From positions 1 to 64,000 of the forward strand of contig JAVBME010000025.1 in assembly GCA_031552765.1 (NCBI GenBank): a stretch of 64,000 nt of DNA, given 5' to 3'. This DNA is from JAVBME01 sp031552765 (lineage in GTDB: Bacteria > Bacillota > Negativicutes > Acidaminococcales > JAISLQ01). Of this stretch, positions 26,288-35,804 are shown piece by piece (within the stretch, counting starts at the first letter, position 1; each line of letters opens with the position of its first letter). The position numbers were made by a program, and so were the translations under genes. The notes beneath the pieces were generated by a model, which saw only the letters and a list, made by a program, of their open reading frames with translations, ran no database searches and was not told where the DNA came from.

Positions 26288-26923
26288 TCACCATTTAAGT
26301 TCCTGGATAAAACGTGAAAGCATGCCACGGGCCCGCCTTACCCCCTGTCTTTGCAGGCGGTATATATGAGAAGGACTCACTGAGATACTCTCGGCGATAT
26401 GCGCCGGCGTGAGTTCGTCAATATAGAGGCCGTGCAAAACTTTCTGTTCTTTTTCCGGCAAGCAGCCCAAAACTTGTTTTACTTTGCCGACAAGAAAATT
26501 ATCTTCCGCCACTTCTTCGGGGCCGGCGCTGCTGTCGGCCAATCTATGCAAAAGAGCGCCATCCTGGGGTGCATTAGTATCAAGACAAAGGTCTTGCTTT
26601 ACCGAAGACACTGTTTTTAAATAGTCAAGCATACGCCCGCGTATCCGATGTACGGCAAACAGGCTGAACGCCACCCCGCGCGAAACATCAAACCGTTCTA
26701 CGGCTTCGATCAGGCCGACCATGCCTTCTTGCACCAGTTCCAACAGCAACTCTTCAGGCAAATGGAACGCTGCCGCTGTTTTAAAAACCAGCGGCTGGTA
26801 ACTGGTGATGAGCCGGGCGCGGGCCTGTTCCCCGCCGGCGGCCATTTGCCGCCATAACGCCTGCTCTTCGCCAAGTTCGAGCATTTTTATTTTTTTCAGT
26901 TCTTCCATATAACCTTTTAACAT
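26288..26923 (-). CDS. Sigma-70 family RNA polymerase sigma factor
   Basis: The 211-residue protein contains sigma region 2 (about 35-100; ELVQEGMVGLIEAVERFDVSRGVAFSLFAVHRIRGRMLDYL) and region 4 (about 150-208; LPEKEQKVLHGLYIDELTPAHIAESISVSPSHIYRLQ, a helix-turn-helix). The stretch between them is short and shows no clear region 3. The region 2 sequence is closest in style to FliA/WhiG or SigB/SigF-type group 3 factors. It sits between tamB and bamA inside the outer-membrane cluster, which is unusual for a sigma factor. It could direct envelope-related transcription, but its targets are unknown. An internal ATG five codons in is an alternative start. Confidence 0.85.
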   Translation of the reverse strand: MLKGYMEELKKIKMLELGEEQALWRQMAAGGEQARARLITSYQPLVFKTAAAFHLPEELLLELVQEGMVGLIEAVERFDVSRGVAFSLFAVHRIRGRMLDYLKTVSSVKQDLCLDTNAPQDGALLHRLADSSAGPEEVAEDNFLVGKVKQVLGCLPEKEQKVLHGLYIDELTPAHIAESISVSPSHIYRLQRQGVRRARGMLSRFIQELKW

Positions 26924-26938
26924 GTGCTCCCCCGACGG

Positions 26939-29900
26939 TTAAAAAGAGATCCTGTACTCAAGGCCATAGTAAAAATTATTGTCCTGGTCCATCGCGGCGC
27001 TAAAACTCATGCGCCGGCTGAAATCATAGCGTGCATTGTAACGTCTCTCGCTATTGTCGAGATTGGATGTATAGCCAATAAGCACCCGGTCGGAAATATA
27101 TTTACTTACATATATATTGTACTGTTCGCGCTCTTCTTTGCTGGCCGCAGAAGCCCGGGCGCTGTCTATGGTCGTGCCCATGCCGCTATTTATCTGGCCC
27201 TGGTAAAGCCTAAACTCATCCAGGCCCCAGGCGTTACGCAAAAAGTTTTCCACGTCGCCAAATATCGTCATTTGCAAGCCGGCGGCCAAAAGAGTCTTCA
27301 TATCGTCGTCGCTCAGGCTGCTGGCGCCGTCACTGGACGTCCTTGTTTTCAGCGTTATCAAGCGGAAAATCTCCTGCTGCGACAAGGGCGGATTTGATGC
27401 AAGTTTTACATCCATTTCCGTGACTGGGCCGTTTATGCGAGCAAATACATCCGTATTACTTACACGGGTCCGCGCAAACAAGTTGATATGCGGCAAAGGA
27501 GAACCCGGGGTCGGGAAGCCCGCCGTGGCGTCTTCAATTTTAAATGTAGTGCCAAGGTATTTTATATTGCCGCGGATGACGTTTACATTACCGCCTACAT
27601 TGGTATAATTCGTACTGCCGGTAATGTGCAAATTTCCCTCTAACAGCATATCATAAAGATATTTATTGTACAACCGTGTATTATTACCCGCTTTTACGGT
27701 TACATCAAGACCCAGGTTGGTCGTGCCCTCGCCAAAATCCGGTACCACCGGCAAGTTTATCAGCATATTGTCAAGCGACATATCGCCCTTTATCAGCGGC
27801 CGCTTGCCGCCGCGGAAAGTCTGGGGCGATACCTCGAAATTGCAGGTCAAAGGCCCGGTCAGCATTTCCGAAGCGATAGCTAATTTGTCTGTTTTTACCG
27901 CCAACCGGTAGTCCATATCGGAAAGACTGCTCAGCCCAAGGCTGCCTTGTGCCGTCACCGTGCCCGTTCCCATGCTGGCGCTGCACTTATTGAGCAGCAC
28001 CTTGTCGCCACTAAAATTAACGTCTAAAATTATGTGTTCCAAAGGATTGCGCAAATCTTTAAACTTTAGCGTCCCGTCATTGATAACTACATCTCCGTAG
28101 AACAACGGTTTTTCTAAAGTCCCTTTGGCATTTACAGTACCTTCTGTTCTACCCAATCCCCACTCCACTCTGCTGCCAAAAAGAGAAGGCACTATAGCGA
28201 GATCGGCATTATCCAGCTTCACTGTGACATCCATCTGGCTGTCCGACCGTTTACGGTTTTCTTTTTGCCTGATCAGGTCCACAGGGACGACGCCATACGC
28301 GCTCAGCCTGTTGGCATCTTTTTCAATAAACAGCTGGTCGATATGGAAAATATCGTCTTTTACGCTAAACAGTCCATAAAGATTGTCAAATACCACATTG
28401 GACATACGCCCGGGCGATATTTGCACAGATGCGGACAACGCCGGATGTTGGGTAGAGCCGCTTAGCTGCATGAGAAAAGACATGTTGCCGCCAAAATCTA
28501 TCGGATTATCCATAAAAGCTGTCAATAAAGCGGCATTAAGGTTGTTTCCGCCCAGTTCGACATCTATGGCTCCCCTAAAGTCCACAGTGCCCCGACCCGC
28601 TATGCGGCCAAGGTTTTGGGTAGCTTCCAATTTGTTGATAGTAAGTTTACCGCGCTGCAAATGCAAATCCACATCCATAATCTGTACAGGGATATCGCGG
28701 ATATTTGCTTTGGTCACCTGGGCCACAAGACGCATGCCGCTGCGGCCGCGCTGGTTCAATTCCACCGTGCCGTCAAGAGTGCCGCCTACGTCAAAATGTT
28801 GGCCTGCTACCGCTAAAAGTGATTTTAAGTCGCCGTTTTTTATCTCCAAAAGTCCCTGGGCAAAACGGGCATTATAGTCTATGCCGGCGTCAAGTTTATA
28901 TTCTCCCTTACCATGGCGGAAATTTATCCTAAAGTAGTTGTTTGTAAAGCCCTCGCTCCAGGCTTCACCGCTTATATCCGTGATCGTCTGTCCGTTTATA
29001 TTGACCTGGCTGCCATTTATAGAACCGTTGAATACAGGTTTGTCGATGTTGCCGGACAGGTGGCCCTGCATATTGACCCCGCCGTCTACCTTTACTTCGG
29101 TCGGCATCGGCAGATTGTCCAGGCGCATATTATTGCCCTTAAAGTCGAAAGCCAACTTGCCGGCCGGCGTCATATGTCCGTTAAGATCTATATGCATCTG
29201 CATTATGGTGATATTAAAATTGTTCAAAGTAAGCCCGTTATCGGAATATACATATTTACCGCTCACTTGCTCTACGTATTGGTCGCGGAAACTGCCTTCC
29301 TGCATAGCAATGTGCCCATTATAAACAGGGCTGGCCACAGTACCGCCGATAAGCAAACGGTTGTCGGCGTTGCCGGTTATTTTCTCGCCCGGCGCCAGGA
29401 GTGCCGCCAGCGGCTCTATGCGGACAGATTTAGATATTACTTCTACGTCAAGACCAATGCCGGGCTGGGCAAAATTCACCCGGCCATTAGCAGCATGTAA
29501 ACCGTAATTCATTTCAGCTATAAACTTGTCTATCGTAAGAAGTTGGTCATAAAGTTTTGCCCTGCCTTCAATAAATTTGAAAGGCTGCTGCGTTACTACG
29601 CCGTCTTTAGCATAAAAGGCAATGTCTCCTTCAGGATAAGCAAGACTGCCTCTGATATGGGCCCGGGCCGTCAACAGTCCGTAACCGTCAAAACCGGCCA
29701 AAGGCAACAACTCTGAAAGAGGCAGATTGTCGCCGGCCGCCTCAACAGACAGCGGCGCTCCTTCCAGCAAGCCGGAAGCTATGATATTACCGCCGCCGCA
29801 TTTTGCCGACAGTTGCTCAAGTACCGTTTTGCCGCCGGTACGGACTATGCGTGAATCAAGGCTGTTTATATTGAGACCGCGCCAATTCATATGTTGGCTT

Positions 29901-31279
29901 TTGATATCGCCGACGGCAGAGATAGACGACCATGACGGCCGTCCTTCCAAAACGATGCGCCCACTCAAATCTCCGCTCAAACCCTGATCTTTAAACGCGG
30001 TGGCCAGGTCGGCGCCGTCCAGGTTTGCACTGGCACTTAGTAAGTCTTTATTGTATTCATATTTCCCTGATAAGAACAGCTTGCCGCCCATGGCGACAGC
30101 AACGCTTTCTGACAGCACAAAGTTACCTTCTTGCAAGTTGAAAGAAACCTTGCCGTCGGCAAAAGGTATGCTTAAGAGTTTTCCTTCTTCGAATCCGACT
30201 TGTCCTGAAGCATTGAGCCCGGCCAGCTGTTTTTCCAATTGTCCGTCTAAAGTAAGTTTGACTGCTAAAGAGCCCTGCCAGGGGCTGTCTTTAAATACCA
30301 AGCCAGGATTGAAAGCGTCGGTAGCCAAAACCAGCTCTCTGGCGACGGGGATATCTTTATTGATATCAAGACCACCTGATACTACCGTTTTTTGTTCATT
30401 TAATGAAACGGCCAGGTCAGCAAAATCCATGACATTGTTTTTGGCTTTTATGCCGCCATTGAGCAATAATCTCACTTTGTCGCCATCGTATTTATACTCT
30501 CCGGCCACATCTAGCAGCTTGGCTTCACCGGAAAAAGAATTGCCGCCGCCCTTATTTTCCCAAACCAGGCGCACTGACTGTAATATACCGGCCGCTTCGT
30601 GGATGTTTGTATAGCTGCCAATGACATTAGCAAACGGAGCTACATCTATCCTGTCGCTGGCTAAACGCACATTTCCCTGTCCTTTGCTATTGATAGAGCC
30701 GGAAAGCGCCAGTTGATTTTTATCCTGCTGGACGCCTATATTAAAAGAAAAATCCGGATTGGCAGAGGCGTCGATATTGCCTGTGGCGACAAGCAGCCAT
30801 TTTCCTTGCGGCGTATCTATGTTCACATTTGTTTCATCCAGACGGACCGCGCCATAAAAAGGCGTTTCTTCTTTGTCTGATGGTTTGATGATGTTTTCTA
30901 TATTCCACTGCCCTTTTTTATTCAAAGAAAGGAACACCTGGCTGTCTTTGGCCAGTTTTACCGAAGAAATAGCGGCTACCGGACCATCCTTAAAACGGTA
31001 AAGCCAGGTAAAAGGATTTATCCTCACAGCAACATACGAAGAGGTAAAAACTGTGCGGCCTTTATGGTCTTTCAGCAATACATTGTCGGCGCTTATTTCC
31101 ATAAAACCGCTAAGGCGCACCTGGTCTAAGCTCAGTGCGCCGTTTAAAGTATTTGTAGTTGCCTTTAAAATCTCTTCCTTTGCTGTTGCCATCAACCCTG
31201 GCAATGCACTATACAAGTAGGCGGCGGACATTGCAAATATAATAGCCAATACGCCTGCCAACATCTTGATTCTTTTCAT
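26939..31279 (-). CDS. tamB: TamB-like (DUF490/AsmA-like) inter-membrane protein
   Basis: The 1446-residue protein has one N-terminal membrane segment (about 5-25) followed by a very long run of beta-strand repeats with the pattern (G)xVxLxGxI typical of TamB/YhdP-type lipid-transfer bridges. The C-terminal 350 residues hold the TamB/DUF490 domain, with GNVNVIRGNIKYLGTTFKIEDATAGF and SNPPLSQQEIFRLIT, both hallmark segments. It ends in barrel-like strands (FYYGLEYRISF). TamB proteins span the periplasm and move phospholipids to the outer membrane. Here it sits between the tolC-like gene and bamA, without tamA. A TATAAT is seen at 31303-31308. Confidence 0.92.
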   Translation of the reverse strand: MKRIKMLAGVLAIIFAMSAAYLYSALPGLMATAKEEILKATTNTLNGALSLDQVRLSGFMEISADNVLLKDHKGRTVFTSSYVAVRINPFTWLYRFKDGPVAAISSVKLAKDSQVFLSLNKKGQWNIENIIKPSDKEETPFYGAVRLDETNVNIDTPQGKWLLVATGNIDASANPDFSFNIGVQQDKNQLALSGSINSKGQGNVRLASDRIDVAPFANVIGSYTNIHEAAGILQSVRLVWENKGGGNSFSGEAKLLDVAGEYKYDGDKVRLLLNGGIKAKNNVMDFADLAVSLNEQKTVVSGGLDINKDIPVARELVLATDAFNPGLVFKDSPWQGSLAVKLTLDGQLEKQLAGLNASGQVGFEEGKLLSIPFADGKVSFNLQEGNFVLSESVAVAMGGKLFLSGKYEYNKDLLSASANLDGADLATAFKDQGLSGDLSGRIVLEGRPSWSSISAVGDIKSQHMNWRGLNINSLDSRIVRTGGKTVLEQLSAKCGGGNIIASGLLEGAPLSVEAAGDNLPLSELLPLAGFDGYGLLTARAHIRGSLAYPEGDIAFYAKDGVVTQQPFKFIEGRAKLYDQLLTIDKFIAEMNYGLHAANGRVNFAQPGIGLDVEVISKSVRIEPLAALLAPGEKITGNADNRLLIGGTVASPVYNGHIAMQEGSFRDQYVEQVSGKYVYSDNGLTLNNFNITIMQMHIDLNGHMTPAGKLAFDFKGNNMRLDNLPMPTEVKVDGGVNMQGHLSGNIDKPVFNGSINGSQVNINGQTITDISGEAWSEGFTNNYFRINFRHGKGEYKLDAGIDYNARFAQGLLEIKNGDLKSLLAVAGQHFDVGGTLDGTVELNQRGRSGMRLVAQVTKANIRDIPVQIMDVDLHLQRGKLTINKLEATQNLGRIAGRGTVDFRGAIDVELGGNNLNAALLTAFMDNPIDFGGNMSFLMQLSGSTQHPALSASVQISPGRMSNVVFDNLYGLFSVKDDIFHIDQLFIEKDANRLSAYGVVPVDLIRQKENRKRSDSQMDVTVKLDNADLAIVPSLFGSRVEWGLGRTEGTVNAKGTLEKPLFYGDVVINDGTLKFKDLRNPLEHIILDVNFSGDKVLLNKCSASMGTGTVTAQGSLGLSSLSDMDYRLAVKTDKLAIASEMLTGPLTCNFEVSPQTFRGGKRPLIKGDMSLDNMLINLPVVPDFGEGTTNLGLDVTVKAGNNTRLYNKYLYDMLLEGNLHITGSTNYTNVGGNVNVIRGNIKYLGTTFKIEDATAGFPTPGSPLPHINLFARTRVSNTDVFARINGPVTEMDVKLASNPPLSQQEIFRLITLKTRTSSDGASSLSDDDMKTLLAAGLQMTIFGDVENFLRNAWGLDEFRLYQGQINSGMGTTIDSARASAASKEEREQYNIYVSKYISDRVLIGYTSNLDNSERRYNARYDFSRRMSFSAAMDQDNNFYYGLEYRISF

Positions 31280-31302
31280 CAGCTTCCCTCACCGGAGACA
31301 GC

Positions 31303-31308
31303 ATTATA
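31303..31308 (-). promoter_or_regulatory. Possible -10 element upstream of tamB
   Basis: TATAAT on the minus strand, about 25 bases before the tamB ATG and downstream of the tolC-like terminator. The -35 region is poor, so this is tentative. Confidence 0.35.
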
Positions 31309-31342
31309 TAGCATAAAAAGTCCTAATAAACAGATATAAATC

Positions 31343-31366
31343 AGGTGGCCGAATAATCAGCCACCT
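31343..31366 (-). terminator. Hairpin terminator after the TolC-family gene
   Basis: AGGTGGC and GCCACCT pair around a ten-base loop just after the stop codon, followed by GATTTATAT on the minus strand. The U-tract is weak, so termination may be partial. Confidence 0.55.
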
Positions 31367-31375
31367 AAATAGTTG

Positions 31376-32698
31376 TTAGTTTTTAGCCGGAGCCGTATTG
31401 ATGTTGCTGGCTGGAACAACCGGTACGCCCATGGCTTTCTCGAGGTTGGCCCATGAAGTATTGTAATCATAAAGAGCTTGCACATAGTTAGTTTGCGCTT
31501 TAGTCAGTGCGACCTGGGCGTCGAGGACGTCGGTATTGGTGCCGACGCCGGCCTGGTAACGCACCTGCGCTATCTTATAGTCTTCTTTGGCTTTTTCTAC
31601 GGTGACTGAAGCAGTATATATACGCTTTTCCGCTTCGCGCAAGCTAAGGTAGTCGCTACGAACTTCGAGGAAAACCCCGTCCCTGGTCTGGCGGTATTGG
31701 GCCTCACGCTGTGATAGCATGCCCTGAGCCGCATCTACTGAACCGCGGGTCGTATTGGAATCAAAAATATTGAAGTTTACTGTTGCGTTTATGCTCCAGT
31801 TGGATTTTTCATCGCCGGGGAATTTATCTTTATCCCAGCCATGCTGAGCTCCTATGCTGATTTGCGGTATATAACCGGCGCGCGCCGCTCTTATTTCACT
31901 CTTGGCCGCATCCACACGCTTAGCCGCCTGGGATATCTCCGGGCGGTTTATCTGGGCAAAAGAGAGGCAATCCGGAAGATTTTTATTATATTCAGAATAA
32001 CCAAGGTCATCGCTTACGACAAGTTCCGTATCTAAAGGCAGGCCAATAATATTGTTTATATTAGCCAATGCTATTTCATAGTTATTTTCAGCTTTTATGA
32101 GTTCCTGCTGGGCATCGGCCAGTTCAACTTCCGAACGCAGGACATCGGCTTTGGCCACAGTACCCACTTCATATTGCGCCTGAACATTTTTCAGGTGAAA
32201 TTCCAAGCGCTCCACCGATTCCCTGTTGAGGTTCACCATGTTCTTGGTCTGCAAAACGTCATAATAGCCGTTAGTAGCATCCAGTTTGACTTCCTGGTCG
32301 GTACGGCCTATTTCCAGCTGCGCTATCTCCACCTGCCGCCTGCTGGCATCAACGCTGCCTTTTCTCTTACCGCCCGTATATACGGGCATAGAAAAAGTAG
32401 CCACATTATTGAAGTTGTCGTCCACACTGTTATTTAAGGCCGACTGGTAGTTTTGGCTGCGCGTATCCCGGTGCTGAAAGGATATTTGCGGACCAAAGCT
32501 GCCTATTACACGTTTTTTTACACCCAGGGCATTTTGCAGATTGCCATCGGCGATAGCTGTCTTAGGATTGTTCGCCAGCGCCATTTGTATAGCTCTGTCC
32601 AAGTTCAAAGCGATCGGATCCGCCAAGGCCGGCTGGCTGAAAAAAAGTGTTCCACAAAACACCGCCGCTAAACAGCAGGATTTATATTTAATATGCAT
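31376..32698 (-). CDS. TolC-family outer-membrane channel protein
   Basis: The 440-residue exported protein (signal peptide about 1-27, ending PALADP) has the duplicated helical outer-membrane efflux domain of TolC-type channels. LDRAIQMALANNP at the start of the mature part, the long coiled helices (about 150-235 and 360-430) and VGTNTDVLDAQVALTKAQTNY are typical. The start at 32698 has AAGGAGG nine bases upstream; an earlier in-frame start would lie beyond this site. A consensus promoter precedes it. It lies between mlaD and tamB. No inner-membrane pump sits beside it, so its partner is unknown. Confidence 0.9.
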   Translation of the reverse strand: MHIKYKSCCLAAVFCGTLFFSQPALADPIALNLDRAIQMALANNPKTAIADGNLQNALGVKKRVIGSFGPQISFQHRDTRSQNYQSALNNSVDDNFNNVATFSMPVYTGGKRKGSVDASRRQVEIAQLEIGRTDQEVKLDATNGYYDVLQTKNMVNLNRESVERLEFHLKNVQAQYEVGTVAKADVLRSEVELADAQQELIKAENNYEIALANINNIIGLPLDTELVVSDDLGYSEYNKNLPDCLSFAQINRPEISQAAKRVDAAKSEIRAARAGYIPQISIGAQHGWDKDKFPGDEKSNWSINATVNFNIFDSNTTRGSVDAAQGMLSQREAQYRQTRDGVFLEVRSDYLSLREAEKRIYTASVTVEKAKEDYKIAQVRYQAGVGTNTDVLDAQVALTKAQTNYVQALYDYNTSWANLEKAMGVPVVPASNINTAPAKN

Positions 32699-32746
32699 GA
32701 CAAAAAGCCTCCTTAGTACCCAATTGCAACGCAATCTGCTGAACTT

Positions 32747-32775
32747 ATTATATTAAGCCTGGTAAAACATGTCAA
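32747..32775 (-). promoter_or_regulatory. Consensus sigma-A promoter for the TolC-family gene
   Basis: On the minus strand TTGACA (32770-32775) and TATAAT (32747-32752) are separated by exactly 17 bases. Both hexamers match the consensus perfectly. This is the strongest promoter seen in the window. Confidence 0.88.
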
Positions 32776-32813
32776 CAAAATGCCGGTGACAAGATTGTAA
32801 CAAATTTGTGTCA

Positions 32814-34088
32814 TTAAAAATAGCCCCTTATGCCTAAATATGCGCTATCTGAAGCGTTCTTTCTAACATCAAGGCTTTCCCCCACCAGAGAAATGCGGTC
32901 AGTGAGCCGTATCTCACCACCAACACGCACTTTGAAATTATTGGGGTCATAAGCATCGGCAGAAAACCTAAGCCATTTCAGCGGGGCAAAATCCACCCCG
33001 GCGCCGACTTCACCAAGGATCAGGCCTGCCCTTATACCGGCATAATCATTCCCTTTCCCGTATTGCAGGTTAAAATCATTCCCCTCACCGATATCCGACA
33101 CCCCCAGCAGGAAAAAATCCCTTTTGGAAGGAGCAATGCGTAAATTGGCGTCCACTCTGTATTTATCCGGTTTGTCGCCATATTTTATATCAAGCGCGGG
33201 AGTCACTTTTATTTCGCCTACGCGTCCCAGTATCTTGTTGGCTTTTTCGCTGGCTTCCCGGGCATTTTTTATCGTTACCTGTATATCGTCTTTGGTTTTG
33301 GGGTCTCCGGTCACAGTCTCGATGCTTTTGGTTATTTTCTCTATATTGGCGCTGGCCTCTTTCAAGTTGTGCAAAGTAGCGATGACTTCCCGGCTGGTCT
33401 GCCCGTTATTGTCGATATCGCGCAGCATAGTATCCATGCGCCCAGCTACGCTGTTCATATGTATAGACATCTGGTTGAACTGCTGGACCATATTATCAAG
33501 TTCCGCCTGGTTATGCCCTGCTACCTCGGCAAACACCCGGCTGAGCTCTTTTATGCTGTCCGTTATTTCTTTGGCATTTATAACAGTTCCTTTTATGGAA
33601 GTCTGTACATCCTTATCGGCAAAAATCGAATTGACCGCATCGGCCATGGTTTCCAGTTTGTGCAAAACATTAGTGCCGGCGGCCAGGAAACTGTCCACAC
33701 TTGCGCCATAGGCTCCGGCGACTTCAGCGCCCGGTTTTATATATTCCCCGGTTATCTGCTCCGGCGGGTCTATATCTATAAACATGCCGCCCATCATTCC
33801 CTCAGAGCCCAATAAGAAATTCGAGCCCACGGGTATTTTCAGCTCTTTTTTAATAGATACTATTACTTTTACGGAATTGCCAAAGACTTCGAGTTTTTCA
33901 ACTTTGCCTACCGGTACGCCGACGTAATTTACTATATTCCCTTTTTTAAGTCCGGAAGCCCTGCTGTATTTTATCGTCAAGTCATAGCTGTTGGTAGACA
34001 AACTGAATACCCCCAAAAAGGTAACTATACCCATCAATAAAACGATACCTGCCAGTACAAGCGCACCTACTTTGGTTTCGTTATTCAT
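32814..34088 (-). CDS. mlaD: MlaD-type MCE protein with C-terminal barrel-like domain
   Basis: The 424-residue protein begins with a membrane segment (about 8-28) and an MCE domain (about 35-115; YSRASGLKKGNIVNYVGVPVGKVEKL). A long helical coil follows (about 130-285), then a C-terminal region (about 290-424) of alternating beta strands ending in ...YLGIRGYF. Proteobacterial MlaD is about 180 residues and lacks the last two parts. In Veillonella a long MlaD of this kind has been described as a bridge that reaches the outer membrane by its own barrel. The sequence here fits that. The start has AAAGGAG upstream and overlaps mlaF by eight bases. Confidence 0.9.
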   Translation of the reverse strand: MNNETKVGALVLAGIVLLMGIVTFLGVFSLSTNSYDLTIKYSRASGLKKGNIVNYVGVPVGKVEKLEVFGNSVKVIVSIKKELKIPVGSNFLLGSEGMMGGMFIDIDPPEQITGEYIKPGAEVAGAYGASVDSFLAAGTNVLHKLETMADAVNSIFADKDVQTSIKGTVINAKEITDSIKELSRVFAEVAGHNQAELDNMVQQFNQMSIHMNSVAGRMDTMLRDIDNNGQTSREVIATLHNLKEASANIEKITKSIETVTGDPKTKDDIQVTIKNAREASEKANKILGRVGEIKVTPALDIKYGDKPDKYRVDANLRIAPSKRDFFLLGVSDIGEGNDFNLQYGKGNDYAGIRAGLILGEVGAGVDFAPLKWLRFSADAYDPNNFKVRVGGEIRLTDRISLVGESLDVRKNASDSAYLGIRGYF

Positions 34089-34860
34089 CGACCTGGCTCC
34101 TTTCTGGTTGTATGCACAAATCTTTCGATACTTTGCGGACAAATTTCTTCACTACCGGATGGTCGCATTCCAGTATCTCTTGCGGAGTACCGCGGGCAAT
34201 TATCACGCCCTCTGCTATCATTGCTATTTTATCCGCCACACGGAAGGCCGATTCCATATCGTGCGTCACAAGTACGGAAGTCATGGCCAGCCGTTTTTTT
34301 GTTTCGACCATCAAATCGTCAATAACGTCGGACATAACAGGATCAAGGCCCGCAGTAGGCTCGTCATACAAAAGGATCTTGGGCCTTGGAGCAATCGCCC
34401 TCGCCAGGCTTACCCGCTTTTTCATGCCGCCGGACAACTCATTCGGCATATAGTGGGAGTAGCCGGCCAGTCCGACCAGTTCCAGCGCCCTTTCCACCGT
34501 TTCACGTATCTCTTTTTCATTCTTATTTGTCCTGCGCCTTAAGCCAAAGGCTACATTTTCGCCGACGGACATTGAATCGAACAAAGCGGAATATTGAAAG
34601 ACCATGCCCATGTTTTTGCGCAGCGCATTCCACTGGTTTTCATCATATTTTTCCACCCGCTGCCCGTCGATGATAATTTCACCGCCGGTCGGCTGCGACA
34701 GCCCGATCAGCATGCGCAAAAGAGTGCTTTTGCCTGAACCGCTGGGTCCAATAATGCCCAGCACCTTACCGGCCGCTATCTCCAGATTAATGCCGTCCAG
34801 CACTTTTCTTTCCCCATATGCCATTTGCACATCTATCATCTGTATCGCTGCCGTTTGCAT
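34081..34860 (-). CDS. mlaF: MlaF-type ABC ATPase for phospholipid transport
   Basis: The 259-residue ATPase powers the Mla complex. Walker A is GPSGSGKST, followed by the signature ELSGGMKKRVSLARAI and LYDEPTAGLDPVMSDVID, and the H-loop in LVTHDMESAF. ELSGGMKKR and PTAGLDP with a following VMSDV are typical of MlaF. I chose the second ATG (34860), which has GGAGG five bases upstream. The first overlaps the mlaE stop as TGATG. Confidence 0.94.
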   Translation of the reverse strand: MQTAAIQMIDVQMAYGERKVLDGINLEIAAGKVLGIIGPSGSGKSTLLRMLIGLSQPTGGEIIIDGQRVEKYDENQWNALRKNMGMVFQYSALFDSMSVGENVAFGLRRRTNKNEKEIRETVERALELVGLAGYSHYMPNELSGGMKKRVSLARAIAPRPKILLYDEPTAGLDPVMSDVIDDLMVETKKRLAMTSVLVTHDMESAFRVADKIAMIAEGVIIARGTPQEILECDHPVVKKFVRKVSKDLCIQPERSQVDE

Positions 34861-34871
34861 CAGCGCCTCCA

Positions 34872-35648
34872 TCAGTTCACGTATAGAACAACCGAAAGGA
34901 AATAATTGCTGATAAAAATCAGTATTATAGATAATACGACCGAATTTGTAGTAGAAATACCTACGCCCTCAGCTCCCGCAACTGTCGTCAGGCCTTTATG
35001 ACAGCCGATAAGCGCTATTATCCCGCCAAAAAACATACATTTTATCAGGCCGCCGATTATATCAAAAGGCTCGCAAAAGGTTTTTATCGAATTAAGGTAA
35101 GCGCTGGACGTAATACCAGCATACATGTCGGCTACCAAAAAACCGCCCCACGAACCTATGACATTGGCAAAAACACCCAGAATCGGCACAGTTAAAACAC
35201 AGGCCCAAAACCGGGGCACAACAAGGTAATTGATCGGGCTGACCGCCATGACCCGCAAGGCGTCTATCTGTTCAGTCACTTTCATGCTGCCTATTTCCGC
35301 GGTGATCGCGGCCCCCACCCTGCCGGCCACGACAATGCCCACCAGTATGGGCACCAGTTCGCGCCCCATGGCAATAGTCACTATTCCGCCAACAGAGTCC
35401 GCCGCGCCGAGTTTTACAAATTCTTTCGCTGTCTGCACGGCAAACACCATGCCTGCCGTCATCGTAGTTATCAAAACTATGGGCAGTGAGTCTGCGCCAA
35501 GTCTGGCCATTTGTTTTATTGTCTCGGCAATATCGGCTTTATTAAGACGCTTTAGGGTTTCCCATAGCAAAAGCGCTATGCGCCCTGCACTTGTACTTTT
35601 CGCTATAGTCCAGCGGCCCAACCAAGCCACTGCGGAAAATAACTTCAT
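34872..35648 (-). CDS. mlaE: MlaE-type ABC permease for phospholipid transport
   Basis: The 258-residue permease of the MlaE/YrbE family has about five hydrophobic segments and the conserved EIGSMKVTEQIDALRVMAVSPINYLVVPR region that defines the family. With MlaF and MlaD it forms the inner-membrane part of the phospholipid trafficking system. The start at 35648 has AGGAGGT five bases upstream. No MlaA, MlaB or MlaC gene is seen next to it. Confidence 0.95.
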   Translation of the reverse strand: MKLFSAVAWLGRWTIAKSTSAGRIALLLWETLKRLNKADIAETIKQMARLGADSLPIVLITTMTAGMVFAVQTAKEFVKLGAADSVGGIVTIAMGRELVPILVGIVVAGRVGAAITAEIGSMKVTEQIDALRVMAVSPINYLVVPRFWACVLTVPILGVFANVIGSWGGFLVADMYAGITSSAYLNSIKTFCEPFDIIGGLIKCMFFGGIIALIGCHKGLTTVAGAEGVGISTTNSVVLSIILIFISNYFLSVVLYVN

Positions 35649-35713
35649 GGCCGACCTCCTGAAATCTAGCATCCAAATATAATTATTCCATATAAAAAAT
35701 TTTTTACCTGCTA

Positions 35714-35740
35714 TTTGATAGTGAATTTATTTATATCAAA
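35714..35740. promoter_or_regulatory. Inverted repeat upstream of mlaE
   Basis: TTTGATA and TATCAAA arms (7 bp) flank a 13-base AT-rich spacer, about 66 bases upstream of the mlaE start and in the only intergenic gap before the operon. This could be an operator for a dimeric regulator. A clear promoter was not identified nearby. Confidence 0.35.
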
Positions 35741-35762
35741 CTGTCAGTTCTAACTAAAGAAA

Positions 35763-35804
35763 GAAAAAACATAGCCGGATATACCCTATCCGGCTATGTT
35801 TTTT
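35763..35804. terminator. Bidirectional terminator after the S55 peptidase gene
   Basis: CATAGCCGGATA (35769-35780) pairs with TATCCGGCTATG (35786-35797) around a five-base loop. Seven T residues follow on the plus side, and six A residues on the other side give a T-run on the minus strand. It separates the S55 gene from the mla operon. Confidence 0.9.

Noticed and set aside
30000..30614. Plus-strand open frame of 204 codons
   Set aside because: It is antisense to tamB. The Ser/Pro/Leu-rich product reflects the reverse of a beta-repeat coding region.
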